Source: Ceratodon purpureus
Taxonomy: Eukaryota; Streptophyta; Bryopsida; Pseudoditrichales; Ditrichaceae
Length of the DNA: 64,000 bases
NCBI GenBank assembly: GCA_014871385.1
Contig: CM026427.1
Location: 1,360,068-1,424,067 of the forward strand
Direction of reading: 5' to 3'
Shown: one piece after another, positions 11,242-23,790 of the stretch
How the letters are laid out: each line of letters begins with the position of its first letter
Numbering within the stretch: the first letter of the stretch is position 1
Program-made: the position numbers and the translations under genes
The notes under the pieces: generated by a model
Seen by the model: the letters and a program-made list of their open reading frames with translations, nothing else
Databases searched by the model: none
What the model was told of the DNA's origin: nothing

Positions 11242-14200
11242 TCAAGGACGCAGAGGTTTTAATCCCAATGCAGCTCGCAATCTATTCGCTTCAGCAATCT
11301 CGGGATCGGGGTGATCGGTGCCATCAGTTACAGGTTGTTTCTTTTCCTTTTCCTTTTCCTTCTTCTTTTCTTTCTTCTCCTTCTTCTTGTCGTCAGGATT
11401 TGCCCGATGCTCACCATCCTCCAATGGTCCATCGTCCTCAGCTCGTCCTCGCCTGGTGACAACAATGAAACAGTTAGGAATGTGAAGTGCCATACTAACA
11501 CCAGATTCGGAACGAGTCTTACAAACTCGACGACAATTATTTACCAGGATTAAAATCCTTAACTTCACATCCTAAAACCTTACATTAAGCCCTCCGACCA
11601 CCAAATCACAAAGCTGGAAGAATAACAAGTATTAGACTTCGTTCATCACCAACTACTTTCAAGACATTATCAATGTAGCAGAATAAGTGTAAACCGTGAT
11701 ACTTCAAGAGTGTGGACTGATAACAACACAGTAATGGCAGATAAATAAAAGTAGCATACCTTCTCTTACGGTCAGGGGACACCGACCGAGGCCCACGTTC
11801 TCTTTCACGGTCACGCCGCTCTCTGCTTCTGCTCCGGGATCGACTTCTCCTCCTATCACGATCACTGTATCTTTCTCGATCTCGATCACGGCCTCTGTCA
11901 CGGCGATGATAATCCCGATCCCGATCTCGGTCTCGGTCCCGATCCCGGTCCCTATCTCTATCATATAAATCACGATCTTTCTCCCTGTCCCGGTCCCTAT
12001 CACGGTGATGACGATCCCGATCCCGATCTCTATCCCTACCACGGTCATAATCACGATCATAGTCACGATCTCGACCTCTATCACGATCACCTCTATCCCG
12101 ATCACCTCTGTCTCTGTTAACATGCCACAAAATAAACACATGTCAGCTCAATTAAAAGGGCTTCTTAATCTTTAGGGCTGAGTGTATTGTTTTTTAAACA
12201 TATGAACATGGCGATATCATTGAATAACTTAACCAAATCGGACATGTGCATCTCATCTTACTTCTCATCTGTGCACTGCCAACACAGTGAAACCTGTTGG
12301 AGTTGCTTGTGGATATTCATCCGTATTCATCTAGGAAACAAACACTGGCAGCACAAGATGCGGCAAATCTCTCTAATGAAAGAGAGCTGCATGACATGCT
12401 TGATATACTGCTAATGGTTTTCAAGCTACTTAAAATGTAGCAGGAAAATAGCAGACTGCCAAAAGCTGTTGAGTTGCTCCCAATATATATATCAACAAAA
12501 ACGTATGCAAAAATTAAAGACATCAATAGTCACCAAGTCATTAACGTTTTTTTGACCGTCGCATGCCGAACTGATGAAGAAAAGGATTGAAGTAGGTGGA
12601 ATACATACCGGTAGTCTCGATGACGATCTCGATCTCGATCTCTATCTCGATCACGTTCTTTATCTCGCTCCCTCTCCTTCACTGGGCTCCTACTTCTATG
12701 CTCCTGCAAGCCATATCATGGTTTATGAACTATTACTAATACCATTTCACTCAACTGATCAAAAATGTTTAGAAAACTTTACATTTCATCGTTAAATAAT
12801 GATGAGAAAAAAGAAACATCCAGTTTACGCCCAGAAGATTTGAATGTCAAGTCCAAGAGCGAAACATTGGAAACATTGACTAGGAAAAATCAAATGTCGA
12901 TAATAATCAATGTCACAATAATCGATGAGGTTGAAGACACAATAACGACAGCCCCAAATATCCCTAGCTTCTTGATACGTAATACATGAATCCACCATAA
13001 AGTAAAGAGCAGCGGTCTAAAACCTTAATAACTTACCTTGTCGATGTCCATAGTCTCAAGACCGTTAACAGCAGCTTCCTCCTCCTCTTTCTCCTCCTCT
13101 TCTTCGAAATCATCTTCCAGAGCACTCCGACGCTGATCCAGCAATCCACCAGTCTCAAGCGTCCATCTGATACATGGCTTCCGAATCAGTTACGCGCCTT
13201 CAGCACACAGTAGACTTACAGACTTGATACTGATACCCCTGTGAGCATAATGTTCGGTTCAACTTGTGTAAAAGCAATTCACGAATTACCAGTGGTGGCG
13301 GAATGCAGAACACGGCCACTACTATAAAATAAAGTAAGACAGAGTAATTAGGGCAAAAATAATGTAATGTCTAGAAAGTGCAACATATTCGAACGACTCA
13401 TATGACTAAAAATGCTCACAACGGAAAACTGTGAAAATTTCTCCTATACATACCGCTTGGGAACTCTGGGCAAGGCAATGTCACAGCTGTATTCCGTTGT
13501 CAACAACTCGTCTATAAACTCGTCCACGTGAGCAAGAACATAACCTGTTTCATCATCAAAACAGGTGAGGTGAACACTTTGACATTACTGTGCACGTATA
13601 AACGGATGTACTTCAAGCACAATAACGGCACAAATTGTAGAAAAATACTATGTTGTCACTAATACGTTTGAAACACCAAGCAAGGGCTGAAATTGGAAAA
13701 ATGACAGCGTAACAACATGTATCCACAAGAAGGCTCCTCACCACCATCTGCATTTCTCCGCCGCAATTTTCGATAGTCGTTATATAATGGTTCAAGATAC
13801 TGATAAACATCAGTTGGCTTTCCAACCAGCCTCAAGTAGAAAGCACCGAGTATCCTCACATACCTGCAGAAATAATGATGCAGAAATTGAGTAAAGCGCT
13901 AAAATGAAAGCCAATCACTATTTAAACAAACACAAGACCTCTTGCAGCAAAGACGCTACTGCCAAAGATCCAACACTCACTACTCCAGGACCAGACCACC
14001 AGAATCGAGCACGAAAACAAACAAACAAAAATCCAAAAGGCTTCAACACAAGCCGAGGGGTCAACAATCAAAAACCAAGTACTTAATGTCAACGGCATTG
14101 ATTTGCGCTAAATCCTCTCGACGAATGCACTCGGATTAGAATTCAAATCCTTACTTGTAATCCTCGTTCTTGATGAACTCGACCACAATCTCCTTCTCTG

Positions 14201-15031
14201 GTTGAATTTGGAGCATCTTCAGCGTTAAACACATGAAGGGCGTCGCCTTACGATTCCCTCCAAATGTCCCTCCAAAGTGATCGAGCTCCATAGCTTTGTC
14301 CACCAAAGTCTCAGCTGCAACAATTACAAAACCAGCAGTACCTAATCAGACAGGTAATAAACCTGGGGCACAGATTAAAAATTCACAACATGACCAAATT
14401 CAAGACTGCCATCAGCTCACAAACACAAAATATACAAATAACGGCATTGTCTTCAGGTCCTCTACAAGCCGGTTTAGGTCTCGCGTGCATATTTTAGGTT
14501 ACACAACTCACACCCACGTAATCCAATAAAACATCAGCAAGACGAAACCAATTCCAAATTCCACTAACCTCGACCTCTAAAAAAAAAAAAACACCAAAAC
14601 TCAAACCCTACGACAGCAAAAATCCACAAAACCTCTCAAACCACGCATCAACTGCGAGAGCAAAACCTACAAGAGCTAAAAAAACTACCATCCTCACGGT
14701 CCAAACGTCTTATTCGCTAAAATCGCGTTAAGATATCTATACTCCAGAGATAAGCATCCACTCCAAACTCACGAAAAATGGCGGGAAGAAAAAATGCACT
14801 ACAAGAAAATCCGCTTCAGCACCTCCTACGACCTCACAGCTCACAAACTACACGTCCAGAATCGAAAACCAAAAAAGAAAAGCGCAGGCAAAGAGCATTA
14901 CCGGTAAGGCCGAAGCATTGCTCCTTCCAGTAAGTGTTCTGGTAGATCTTAGAGCGCAGGATCTTCTCCACGAGGTTCTGCGGGTTCGTGCCGTGCACAC
15001 TCCGCGCGGTCGGGTCCGTGCGATTTGCCAT
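11242..15031 (-). CDS. PRP38: Pre-mRNA-splicing factor PRP38 (PRP38A type)
   Basis: Eight exons, all with GT-AG junctions and consistent phase: 15031-14902, 14314-14155, 13863-13742, 13544-13454, 13166-13037, 12703-12609, 12113-11760, 11452-11242, giving 430 residues. The start MANRTDPTARSVHGTNPQNL matches the highly conserved PRP38 N terminus (HGTNPQ, YWKEQCFGLT, PFMCLTLKMLQIQPEKEI, YLEPLYNDYRKL, HVDEFIDELL). The PRP38 domain covers about residues 10-175. An acidic stretch (EDDFEEEEEKEEEE) is followed by a long RD/RS-rich region (about 212-365), a Lys/Glu-rich helix and the end EANRLRAALGLKPLRP, which resembles a Hub1-interacting (HIND) element. PRP38 acts in the nucleus in the tri-snRNP/B complex and is needed for spliceosome activation. 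Exon 3 could alternatively end three bases earlier at another GT, removing one Gly. In-frame codons upstream of the ATG exist, but homology starts at this Met. Confidence 0.95.
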
Positions 15032-15062
15032 GGTTACATCCGGAGAGAGCCACGCGCGGGCC

Positions 15063-15072
15063 AAACCCTAAC
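15063..15072. promoter_or_regulatory. Telo-box upstream of PRP38
   Basis: CCAAACCCTAACCC lies about 32-45 bp upstream of the PRP38 ATG. The AAACCCTAA core is typical for 5' regions of plant genes for translation and RNA processing. It is either in the 5' UTR or at the core promoter. The call rests on motif and position only. Confidence 0.5.
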
Positions 15073-15239
15073 CCTGGCTATGGCTGCCGAGCTCCGGCTT
15101 CCTCTGCAACAAAACTCCGCACAACTCCAACACACTCTTCCGCAACGCAGCCCTCCCTTTCCCTCCACAACACAAATGAGGAAAACAAAACTTCTCAAAC
15201 CCGTCACTGCACCTAATTCTAGATCTATCCTGATTCTAG

Positions 15240-18200
15240 ATTACCATATCTGAAATGTACATATGCTGAATATAATATTAACTAAAAATATATTGACGGT
15301 TTTGATAAACTTTCATCCATGATATTTCATCGATTGAACAAAATCGGTCTGTGAGAAAAGCGGAAAACGACGAGCACTCGGATGAATGACGGACGCATAC
15401 TCAAAACGTACACGAGTAGATTTAATTGTCGGAAATCTACTTATTTAGAAGATAAATTGTTGACTAGCAGTGACGGGTTTGGATAAGAATATATTCCTAG
15501 ATTGTGATTTTAAAATGTTCGCTTCGAATGATTTTATCTTTTTGTGGGGCTTTTTAGCCGCCGCGTTTTCATCCATCGGTCGGTATTTGACCAGTTCATC
15601 GGAGTCTGTTGAGTTTTCGTTCCGCCGTGTGGGATATTTACTAGTGAGGAGGGTAGTGACTCCTGCATGTACGTGAACTACAAGTCTACAGTGTACGCTG
15701 CTTGATGGAAATATTTTAACAAGGGAGGATGCCATTTATGAGGTGGTGGGTTCAACATTCTTTACAGCTCCAGCAGAATTTTGGAAGCTTTGGGAATCTG
15801 ATAAGGGTAGTGTCAAATAAGCGTGTGGATGTACGCGCGTATGTGTACAGTACTGTATGTTGTGATGGGTCCTTTAAAAGGTGCTTGCGATATCCGACGT
15901 GAAAGCGTGTTTGTACATATTAGATTAGGTGAATGCATATCATCCAAGTACATTTCAATACATTCTTTATTCAAAAGTTTGAATGATACATATTGGATTA
16001 GGTGAAAGCGTATCATCCAAGTACATTTCAATACATTCTTTATTCAAAAGTTTGAATGATACAAGTGTGTACTTATAATGATATACTTGTACATACATAG
16101 TTTTTGATGTATGTATAGTAAAAGAGAAGTATGGAATAATATCTATTATCATGATAACATTTACCTATCTCAATAGAAAACACTTTTTCATTTTGCACAC
16201 TATTCCACTTTGTATTCATTTCTTCTTGCTTCTTGTCTTTGACTAGCTTCTTTTTCACTTCTTTGAAGTACATATTGGACACTCTTATGATTCGTTTTTT
16301 ACACTAATTGGCAATCATTGAGATACTTAAGTAACACCATTGTGATTCTTACATGAATAATTACTTTAAAAATTTGACACTTATTTATTCCGCAAGAAAT
16401 CTTTGAATTGATTCTAAAAATCATGAGCAAAAAATAACATTACAACTTTTGTAAAAATGATTAGGGATATTTTATTAACTGAATCTTATCCTTAAAATTA
16501 TTGACTATAATTTTGATTCGGGATTTCTAAATTTTTGTGTCGAAATAAAAAGAGGTAGTTACTATGCTGGATATTTAGGTAAAATTTGAAATTCCAAAAT
16601 CCATTTATTTCTAACAATTAGAAAGGGGGGAGTAGACTTTTATTTTCATACCTTTATCCTATGGGCAATGGATTGGGAGTTGATCAAATAGACACTTAAT
16701 TCAGGTCGGTCTCCTCCGGAGACCAAAGTCTTTCTTTCTCTCTCTTTTTTTGAACAAATTTTTGCAGTCCAAAGTTAGTATTTCTTTTTCATTTGCTTCC
16801 AACGAGAATTTGTAAGCATTATATACTTGACTATACAAGAGACTAACAAAATATACACTAATATAAATTTTAGATCTTGAATAATGCTAAATTTTGACAT
16901 TGAAAGAAGTCAAAACCTTCCTATTATTTTTAAGTAGGACAAAGGAATAAAATAGTATTTAAACTTTATAATCTTTCAATATGTGAAGTAAATTTTTTTG
17001 AAAGTTCAATGCTAATTCTTTTAGCAGTCTTTGTTAAGATCCTAAAGCCAAATATACATAAAACATTTTCTTTTGTTATCTCACTCTTTGAACTAGAAAT
17101 AACAGCTTTGAAGTGTTATTGATGAAATATAAATTAGACTTATAGTGATGCTATAACCAGTACTACCGGTAAACTTAAAAAATTCATATTTCGATTGAAA
17201 ATACCCTTTTATACGAACTTCAATTTAATTTTTGAAAACCATGAAAAAATTTCATTTTCAATGGAAAAAATACAATACATTAGAAAACGTCATGTTTTTT
17301 TTTTTTTTTAAATCCACAAGAAAAAGCTGAAACATCATTTTTTAATTTTTTGAGGCAATTCAGTTCAGTAACACGAAATTGAATTCTGAACATTTAAAGA
17401 TTTCACAAATACTAGAAGCAGTACCTAAGTTTTATTGAATATTACATGATATTATTAAACTTAATTTTACAAATCACCAAATAAATCATTCGGAGGCCTG
17501 TGGAATACCGTGGTGTAGTTTAAAAGCTTCTAAGAATTGCAGGAGCGACACAGAGAAAAGAACCCTTTTCATTAATTCAATATATTTGCCGCAGACATGT
17601 GTGCATGAATCACACACGTCTTTACTGCAGTGACGTCGTACAGTAGATCAAGCCACACCGATCGATCAGGTCCTCCTCCTGATCGAGTCCTCAACACTAT
17701 TTAACTTAATTCTTATTCTTCTCCACCTGTTAATTCAGCAACATCCAACGCTCTCACCTAGCTTCGATATTGTGCTTCAGCATTCAACAGGTACTGTTGG
17801 AATTCCCAGATCCAGGCGATGTTATCGCTGTTTTCGCCAGCTGCCACAGTGTTGTAACATCCCTTCGGAAGCCTTTTAAATTGCTTATAAGTTATCTTTT
17901 CTGAGCTGGACAGCATTTGAATGAGCAAACTATATATATTACTGTAGTGGAGGGTGCTCCAGATCAACCAGATTTCTCCACTTTGATCTCTTCACAAGTT
18001 TACCGAGCTACCAGCTGACCTGCAGCGATGGTCTTTTTTCTTTGCCCGTGTTACAGTCAAGGTTGCAATATTACCGCGACATAAAGAAATTTAATCTGTG
18101 GATGATCCGTAAAACCAATGATTGAATAACAGAACTGGACGGCTCTGGGAAGGCATCTGAAGACGATATTGGCGATCTGCCACACCAACCAAATTGGAGT

Positions 18201-18655
18201 CAACCTGCGAATTAGCAAAAGAAGATGTTGGAACGAACGAGATTAAGTCAAGGTGCGTGGTGTTGACGATCCTGCAAGGACCGCTCCGTGCGAAGATATC
18301 ACTGCAACAGTGCATGGGTTCTTGTTGCTGCAACCACCACAATTGAGCTCGGCGATGTAATTGGTTAATCTGCTCCAGATCGGCTGTAGTTACGTCGAAC
18401 ACAAGCCGGTTAATCACTCAAAGTTACTGATACTGGTGTTAAGTTAATTCAAGCCTGGTGACTCACACGACGTCGGTTTTGACAGCCTGAACTATTTTCG
18501 AGGCGGACAGAAAATATATTTCGCGGGTGTTCTATTAGTTGTGATAGTGTAGGAATGTTGGATCTTCTATGATTTTATTTCTAAAAGTTGATGTCAGAAG
18601 TGGGTGATCAATTCTACCCGGTGAGTCGATCTCCAAGTTGATGGTTGTGCATCTC
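15240..18655. other. AT-rich intergenic stretch upstream of the Harbinger element
   Basis: Mostly AT-rich DNA with a poly-T run at about 17295. At 17758-17967 and 18091-18417 on the minus strand two short frames of normal base composition lie near each other (the first ends IAWIWEFQQYLLNAEAQYRS). They might be exons of a small unknown gene, but I could not find a phase-consistent joint or any family resemblance, so no CDS is claimed. Confidence 0.5.
15915..16060. repeat. Tandem duplication, 73-bp unit, two copies
   Basis: The unit at 15915-15987 is repeated directly at 15988-16060 with only about three differences. Each unit includes TTCAAAAGTTTGAA, itself a palindrome. There is no coding potential. 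The high identity suggests a recent event. Confidence 0.9.
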
Positions 18656-18678
18656 ATACCCCCTTTACACATGGAGGT
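18656..18678 (+). repeat. Left terminal inverted repeat of the Harbinger element
   Basis: These 23 bases match the right end (23768-23790) exactly in reverse complement. Confidence 0.95.
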
Positions 18679-19197
18679 GTGAAGTTGGCACCGGCAGAGT
18701 TCCGGCAGTGGTATGAACTAGGCCCTTCACACTGCGAAGGGGTGGTAGTTTCCGAGCCTAGTCACCGGCACATGTGGCATGGCTTTAGCACCACTGTAGC
18801 ACCACTCTAGCACCGGTGATAGTGCGGTGGGAGCGATGTGGTTGAACTGTGGTTTGGAGAGTCAAGAAGTTCCATGAATAGTAAAGAAATCCAGTTGCGA
18901 GCGAAGGTTTGGAGTTGGAAATTTTTACAGCAGTTTGGGGTGAGGTACATGCCTACTGAACTCCGAGATAATTTCGGGATTTACAGCGATTTCCGGATTA
19001 AATCTAGCTGCCCAGAGCGCTGCCCACTAGAGCTGCCCCGGGTTCTAAAAAAAAAAATTCGACATAAAACCCGAGAATGACAGCGGTTAAACTCCCTTCT
19101 ACTGCTACACTACTGTTCACTGCGTTGGAAGTCTGTGATCCTGCGCTCTGTGGACGGCCTGCTCCTTCAATCCCCAAGGTCGAGGTGCATTATCGTC

Positions 19198-20994
19198 ATG
19201 GCTGATCTACCGGTCAACCTGTCACAGGGAGCAGCACCTCAAGGTAAGTAGTTGCTTCTTAATTCGATGGAATTGACTGTATCGTTCTGATTGATGCATA
19301 TTCTGAGAGATACTCCATTTATTGTTTCCAAAGACAATTTCTTGAATCGCTGTCAAGTAGAGAGCATGCAAGGCATGTTAGAGTTTACCTCGCTGTGTTT
19401 CGAATGTGGATATCCATGGTAGATACTGCATCTCCTTTGTAGCTCCAATTATCACCTTCGCAGCCAGAGTGTAGATGATCAAGGTACCTGCACACCCCCC
19501 CAAACCCCCTCCGATGCTGAAGTCAGAACCATGGTCATTTGTGAGAGAAAAAAACTTGACTGAAACATGTATTTTTCTGCAGATAGCACAAGTTCGCAGT
19601 CCTCTCAACAGAGAAGGGCTCCTGCTAGGGTGCCGAGGAGGGCTAGAGGAGCAGATGAAGAGGCCGGGACCTCAGGTAAAAAAGAAAGGGATCCCAACTG
19701 GACGAAAATAGAGATTTTAGCTCTTATAGAAGCAAAAAGAAAGGAATATATCGATGAGATGACTGTAGAGGACGTGAGAGACTTGATGTGCCCTGAAATT
19801 GGCAAGTGGGGTAAAATCGCTATGACTCTGAATGCCACGAAGGGAGAGGGTGATGTAGACAGAGATAGCATGGCTTGCAAGTACAAATGGAACACTCTGC
19901 TATCTGATTTTAAGAAGATATGGGACTTTCACTGTAGAACAGGGAGGAACTCAGAGGATTATTTCAAAGAAACAACCCCGGAAGAGAAGAAAAATCAGAA
20001 GCTCCCCAAGACCTTCTACCTCTCGGCATATCGCAATATGGCTGAGTGGTTGCGTGACAAGGCCACCATGAATCCCCCGCACGCGAGGGATACAATGGAT
20101 CCCCACGATGGAAACTATGCATCACAGATGTCGCATGATAATCCCATCGGAAGTGGATTTTTAGATAGCATGCCAGAGCAAGGGTGGGCAGCAGGTGGGG
20201 GTAGGCCGGCCTCGCACATCGACTTAACAGCCGAGGACTCCCCAGCTGTGTCATCGGCACATACTGTGCACTCAATGACCGGCCATCAGGTGGGGGGACT
20301 TTACCACGACGCACCTCCCCACACTGCATCTGCCGCAGGTGTGGGTAGAGACCCTCTGCAGCCCCGTAGCCCCCGTAGAATGGTCCAAGATATGGACCTG
20401 AATGGACCCCCTGCCCCCGGAGGAACCCCGCAACAACACTCCCCAACCCCGAATCCCCCCACAGCCCCCCCTCTAGCACGGGCTGGGATGGCGAGTTCCG
20501 GGCATGCTGCCTCCATCCCTGCCGTGTCTAGGCAGGGACGTCGGAGTGTGGAGATCCACCTCCTGTCCTCGTCAACTGCCACCTCCGGAGCCGCGGACCT
20601 GAAGAGGACAATGGGCAGTACTGGCCACAGACGTAAGAGAGGAGCAGATACATCGGGCATTGCAGATGGTGTCACAAAGAGTGCGGAGAAGATGGTGAAG
20701 GTGCTCAGCGAGATTAATGAAACTCAAAGGTCATCAGAGAAGGAGAAACTTGAGGTACATTCTAAGCATTTTCAGCAGAGCCTTGAATACAAAAAGGAGA
20801 GGGATAGGGTGAATATGGAGAACGTCAGAATTTCACAAGAACATACACGGCTTGGGCTGATGAACCAGCAGATGGTTGTCACAGCCATCGCGAACTTGGC
20901 CTCCGCCATTTCACGGACCGTGGCACCATCAAAGGCACCTACACCAGACCCGACTGCTACAACGACTGAACCCCAGGAAGCCCCTCCCAACTAA
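19198..20994 (+). CDS. Harbinger Myb/trihelix-like DNA-binding protein (transposon ORF1)
   Basis: Two exons: 19198-19243 and 19583-20994, joined at GTAAGT and TTTTCTGCAG in phase (CAA-G|AT), give 485 residues starting MADLPVNLSQGAAPQ. Residues 54-165 form a trihelix/Myb-SANT-like domain (NWTKIEILALIEAKRKEY, KYKWNTLLSDFKKIWDFH, YFKET). A long Pro/Gly/Ser-rich linker follows (about 185-340), then a Lys/Arg cluster (HRRKRGAD) and a C-terminal coiled coil (about 370-460). In PIF/Harbinger elements this partner binds the element's terminal regions, helps import the transposase into the nucleus and is required together with it for movement. No stop or frameshift is visible. It is convergent with the transposase gene, with about 475 bp between the stops. 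Confidence 0.88.
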
Positions 20995-21470
20995 CAACGC
21001 CACTGTAAACCTGCACATGGAAAGGAGTTGTTAGAAACCATGGCAAATGCAACTGAATATTGCATTCTAGTTTCAATAGAAGTCACTGTAGTTTCAGTGT
21101 TTTTTTTCCCACTCACCTTTCTTTGTTTTTCTGCCCCCGAGACCTTCCGCTCCGACTGGTACCTGTTTGTTGACACTCCAACACAGCAGTACTATATCAG
21201 TTACGATTGACTGTAGTTCTTCGTTAGTACGAGCCGTGGTGGCTCAAAAAAAAAAAAACGCTATGTTCCTCATCTCTAACATTCTATGTTATGTGTCTTA
21301 AATGTAATAAAGCCATGGTGACAACCACATTACAGTGCACATGTGCACCTAAACAGTGCACTAGGAACGTACCTTGCGGCCACTGTTTCCCTTGCATTGT
21401 ATCCCGCCCTCCCACCGCTTCAGTGTCCAAGCAACGTCGCAGCCAAAAGCCCCGGACTGGCCCTTTCAGA

Positions 21471-22805
21471 TTATGCCCTCACCTGGGCAAGGAAAGCGGC
21501 CAACTGCCCCCGTTTCCGATTGCCCCCCACCTCATCGTTAGGAGGACCGTCCTCACCAGGGAGCTCCTCCTCGGGGTCCTCGTCAACGACGGGTCTCATG
21601 CCCTCCCGCTGCAGGATTTCCAACAGCCGATCGACCTCCTCGGTGCTCTGGCCGAGCAGGAGGTTGTGTAGTATGCAGCAGCATACTACCACATCCGGAA
21701 GTAGAGTAACATGAAGGTCAGACGCCGAGTGGAGCTCCCGGAAGGACATCTTTAAAATTCCGAATGCATTCTCGACGACCGACCTCGCCCGTGACAGTTT
21801 CCTGTTAAACAAAGTCTCCTGAACGGAGCGTCTTCCCCCAGGCACTTCCCGGTAGGGGGTGATGAGCCATGGGAATATGGGGTAGCCTTTATCCCCTACC
21901 AGGTAAGGGACAAAGCCATCTACCGCATCCGCAGCATTAAAAAGATTTGTTGTCGTGGCACGTTGGTACAGCATGGAACGTCTGAGCTGCCTTGCGTCAT
22001 TCGTCGAACCGGGCATTCCGACAGAGATGTCTATGAATTTTCGATCCCTGTCGACTACTGCTTGACATTGCATTGTATAACCACCTGACTTGAAATAGAA
22101 GTAGTCCTCTGGACTATCATTTGGCTTGCGGATATGGAAGTGGGTGCCATCAATGGCCCCCACTATCCCTGGCAAACCAGAAAACTCTCGAAATTGAGCC
22201 ATATTGAGGTGGAGTTTGTGACCCGTGGGCCACGAAATCTCCCCCTTCAGCTCATCGTTCACGGCCCGTACAACATCGCGAATTATCCCTGAAGCCGTGC
22301 TTGTGCCAATGGCAAAGAACTCTGAACAGAGAAGTAGACTCGCCCCCTGGCATAATTTAAATAACGTGCAAGCAACTCTCACAATGGGGGGGATCGCCAA
22401 TCTATATCTCGTGTTCTGGCGTTCAATGTGCGGCCTGAGGAGGTTGGTGAGACTAAAGACAGACGCCTTTGTCAATCGAAAGTTTTCTATCCAGCGTAGG
22501 TCATCGTACTCTTGAAGTACGAATCTAGAAAACCACGATGTGGACCGAGGCAAAACCCACCAGCTAAGCTCCTGCTCTAGTAACGTCGTTGCATGTGCGA
22601 TTCTGAAATCGTGCAAGACTGACGCGACTATGGAGTTCATGTTAACCAGGGTGGAATGAACCTCCCCGATTTGGACTGTATTGTCACCCTCATCCGGCGG
22701 GACATCCTCGGGGGGGCGGAACATATTATCAACTACATTTTGTAACAACAACACCAGCGAGGGGAGGAAAAAAGCAACATTCCCTGGGTCTAGCCGCTGG
22801 TCCAT
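21471..22805 (-). CDS. PIF/Harbinger transposase (HARBI1-like DDE nuclease)
   Basis: Single open frame of 444 residues from the first in-frame ATG at 22805-22803. The same frame is open a little further upstream with a GTG, but a TGA blocks it and ATG is the plausible start. The core matches the DDE_Tnp_4/HARBI1 family: GAIDGTHFHIRKP (first Asp, about D219), VVDRDRKFIDISVGMPGSTNDA, LVGDKGYPIFPWLITPY (second Asp, about D305) and RSVVENAFGILK (Glu, about E345), so the catalytic triad is intact. An N-terminal helical region precedes it (WFSRFVLQEYDDLRW) and a helix-turn-helix-like stretch lies near residues 110-190. The C terminus is acidic then basic. It cuts and pastes the element in the nucleus, with the Myb-like partner encoded convergently. 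Confidence 0.93.
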   Translation of the reverse strand: MDQRLDPGNVAFFLPSLVLLLQNVVDNMFRPPEDVPPDEGDNTVQIGEVHSTLVNMNSIVASVLHDFRIAHATTLLEQELSWWVLPRSTSWFSRFVLQEYDDLRWIENFRLTKASVFSLTNLLRPHIERQNTRYRLAIPPIVRVACTLFKLCQGASLLLCSEFFAIGTSTASGIIRDVVRAVNDELKGEISWPTGHKLHLNMAQFREFSGLPGIVGAIDGTHFHIRKPNDSPEDYFYFKSGGYTMQCQAVVDRDRKFIDISVGMPGSTNDARQLRRSMLYQRATTTNLFNAADAVDGFVPYLVGDKGYPIFPWLITPYREVPGGRRSVQETLFNRKLSRARSVVENAFGILKMSFRELHSASDLHVTLLPDVVVCCCILHNLLLGQSTEEVDRLLEILQREGMRPVVDEDPEEELPGEDGPPNDEVGGNRKRGQLAAFLAQVRA

Positions 22806-23767
22806 TGGAACCCTAAACACCGACGACACTCTACTGAAAACGTCGAATTCTATTCTTACGACTCAGCTGCAACAGACAGGGAGGGCTCTACTCTGGAAAT
22901 CGCCGGTACTAATTCACAAGGACCCGCCCTCTTGAAGACAGGAAGACATAGAGAACTTACCTGCTTCCCTCCGGAGAAGGAGACGATATCGGAACCCTAA
23001 TCCGAAATGAAAGCGATCGCACAATGTCGCTCACCCAGGTTGGACGCAGCATGAACCTGCTCGGTTGAAGAAACGCCCATTCAGGAGTTAGAAGAAAACA
23101 AAATTTACATTCACGTCTACTTCAAAATGAACAAAAAGAGCGCAGAGATGGGAGTGTTACCTGAATGCGCAGTTCCGAATCCAATCGCACGAAACCTAGG
23201 AGGCGGATAGCTGGGCAAAACCGCAACATAAGCCGGAATCACACTGACAATAAACAACCGATCCCCTTGACAGAGGCCGGCAACGACTCCGGCTGAGCGA
23301 AACACAAGTACAACGATGCGTGATAACAACCACGAAGCAGCCGGGAATGAGATTCCAATACAGCACCCAAATGGAGCCAGAGGAAAATGAAGAACAAAGC
23401 ACAAGGACTGCGTGAATGGCAAAAGTGTTCGTTGCGAGAGAGAAGGGACGAAGTGTTGAGGAGACGCTGCCCGGGAGTTCGACTGTGCTGCCCCAGGCCC
23501 TCCCCGAGACTGCCCAAGTGCCCGCGTCAAAAGTTTCCACACTGTCACTTCAGTGCCACCCGGTGATTTCTATTCCGTCGAATCCGGTGTCCTCATGAGT
23601 GGTACCGTCGTGGTACAGGCCCCCCATGATGTGAACACCATCCTCCATACCTCCGTCACATCGGAGGTGGCCGATCCAAAAAAACCTGAACCCCCTCAGC
23701 TCCGTGTGAACTCATTCAGGATATTACGAACCCTGTGCAGTTAGGACGTAGACAAGCAGAAATCCTT

Positions 23768-23790
23768 ACCTCCATGTGTAAAGGGGGTAT
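23768..23790 (-). repeat. Right terminal inverted repeat of the Harbinger element
   Basis: Exact reverse complement of 18656-18678, followed directly by host DNA beginning CAGCAC. Confidence 0.95.

Larger units (their letters stand above)
18656..23790. mobile_element. Autonomous PIF/Harbinger DNA transposon
   Basis: The element is 5135 bp, bounded by perfect 23-bp terminal inverted repeats, starting ATACCCCCTTTACACATGG at 18656 and ending with its exact complement at 23790. It has the two genes expected of PIF/Harbinger: a plus-strand Myb/trihelix-like DNA-binding protein (19198-20994) and a minus-strand DDE transposase (22805-21471), convergent and both open throughout. Base composition is clearly more GC-rich than the flanks. 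Perfect ends and intact frames suggest a recently active, possibly still active copy. The usual 3-bp TTA/TAA target duplication is not seen: the left flank is CTC and the right flank CAG. If the true ends are ACCCCC and GGGGGT, an AT dinucleotide stands on each side, leaving open a 2-bp duplication, mutation of the duplication, or rearranged flanks. Confidence 0.93.

Noticed and set aside
17758-18417. Two minus-strand frames that could be exons of a small gene
   Set aside because: No consistent splice phase and no recognised domain.
22806-22829. GTG-initiated extension of the transposase frame
   Set aside because: An in-frame ATG at 22805 is a better plant start and the extension shows no family conservation.
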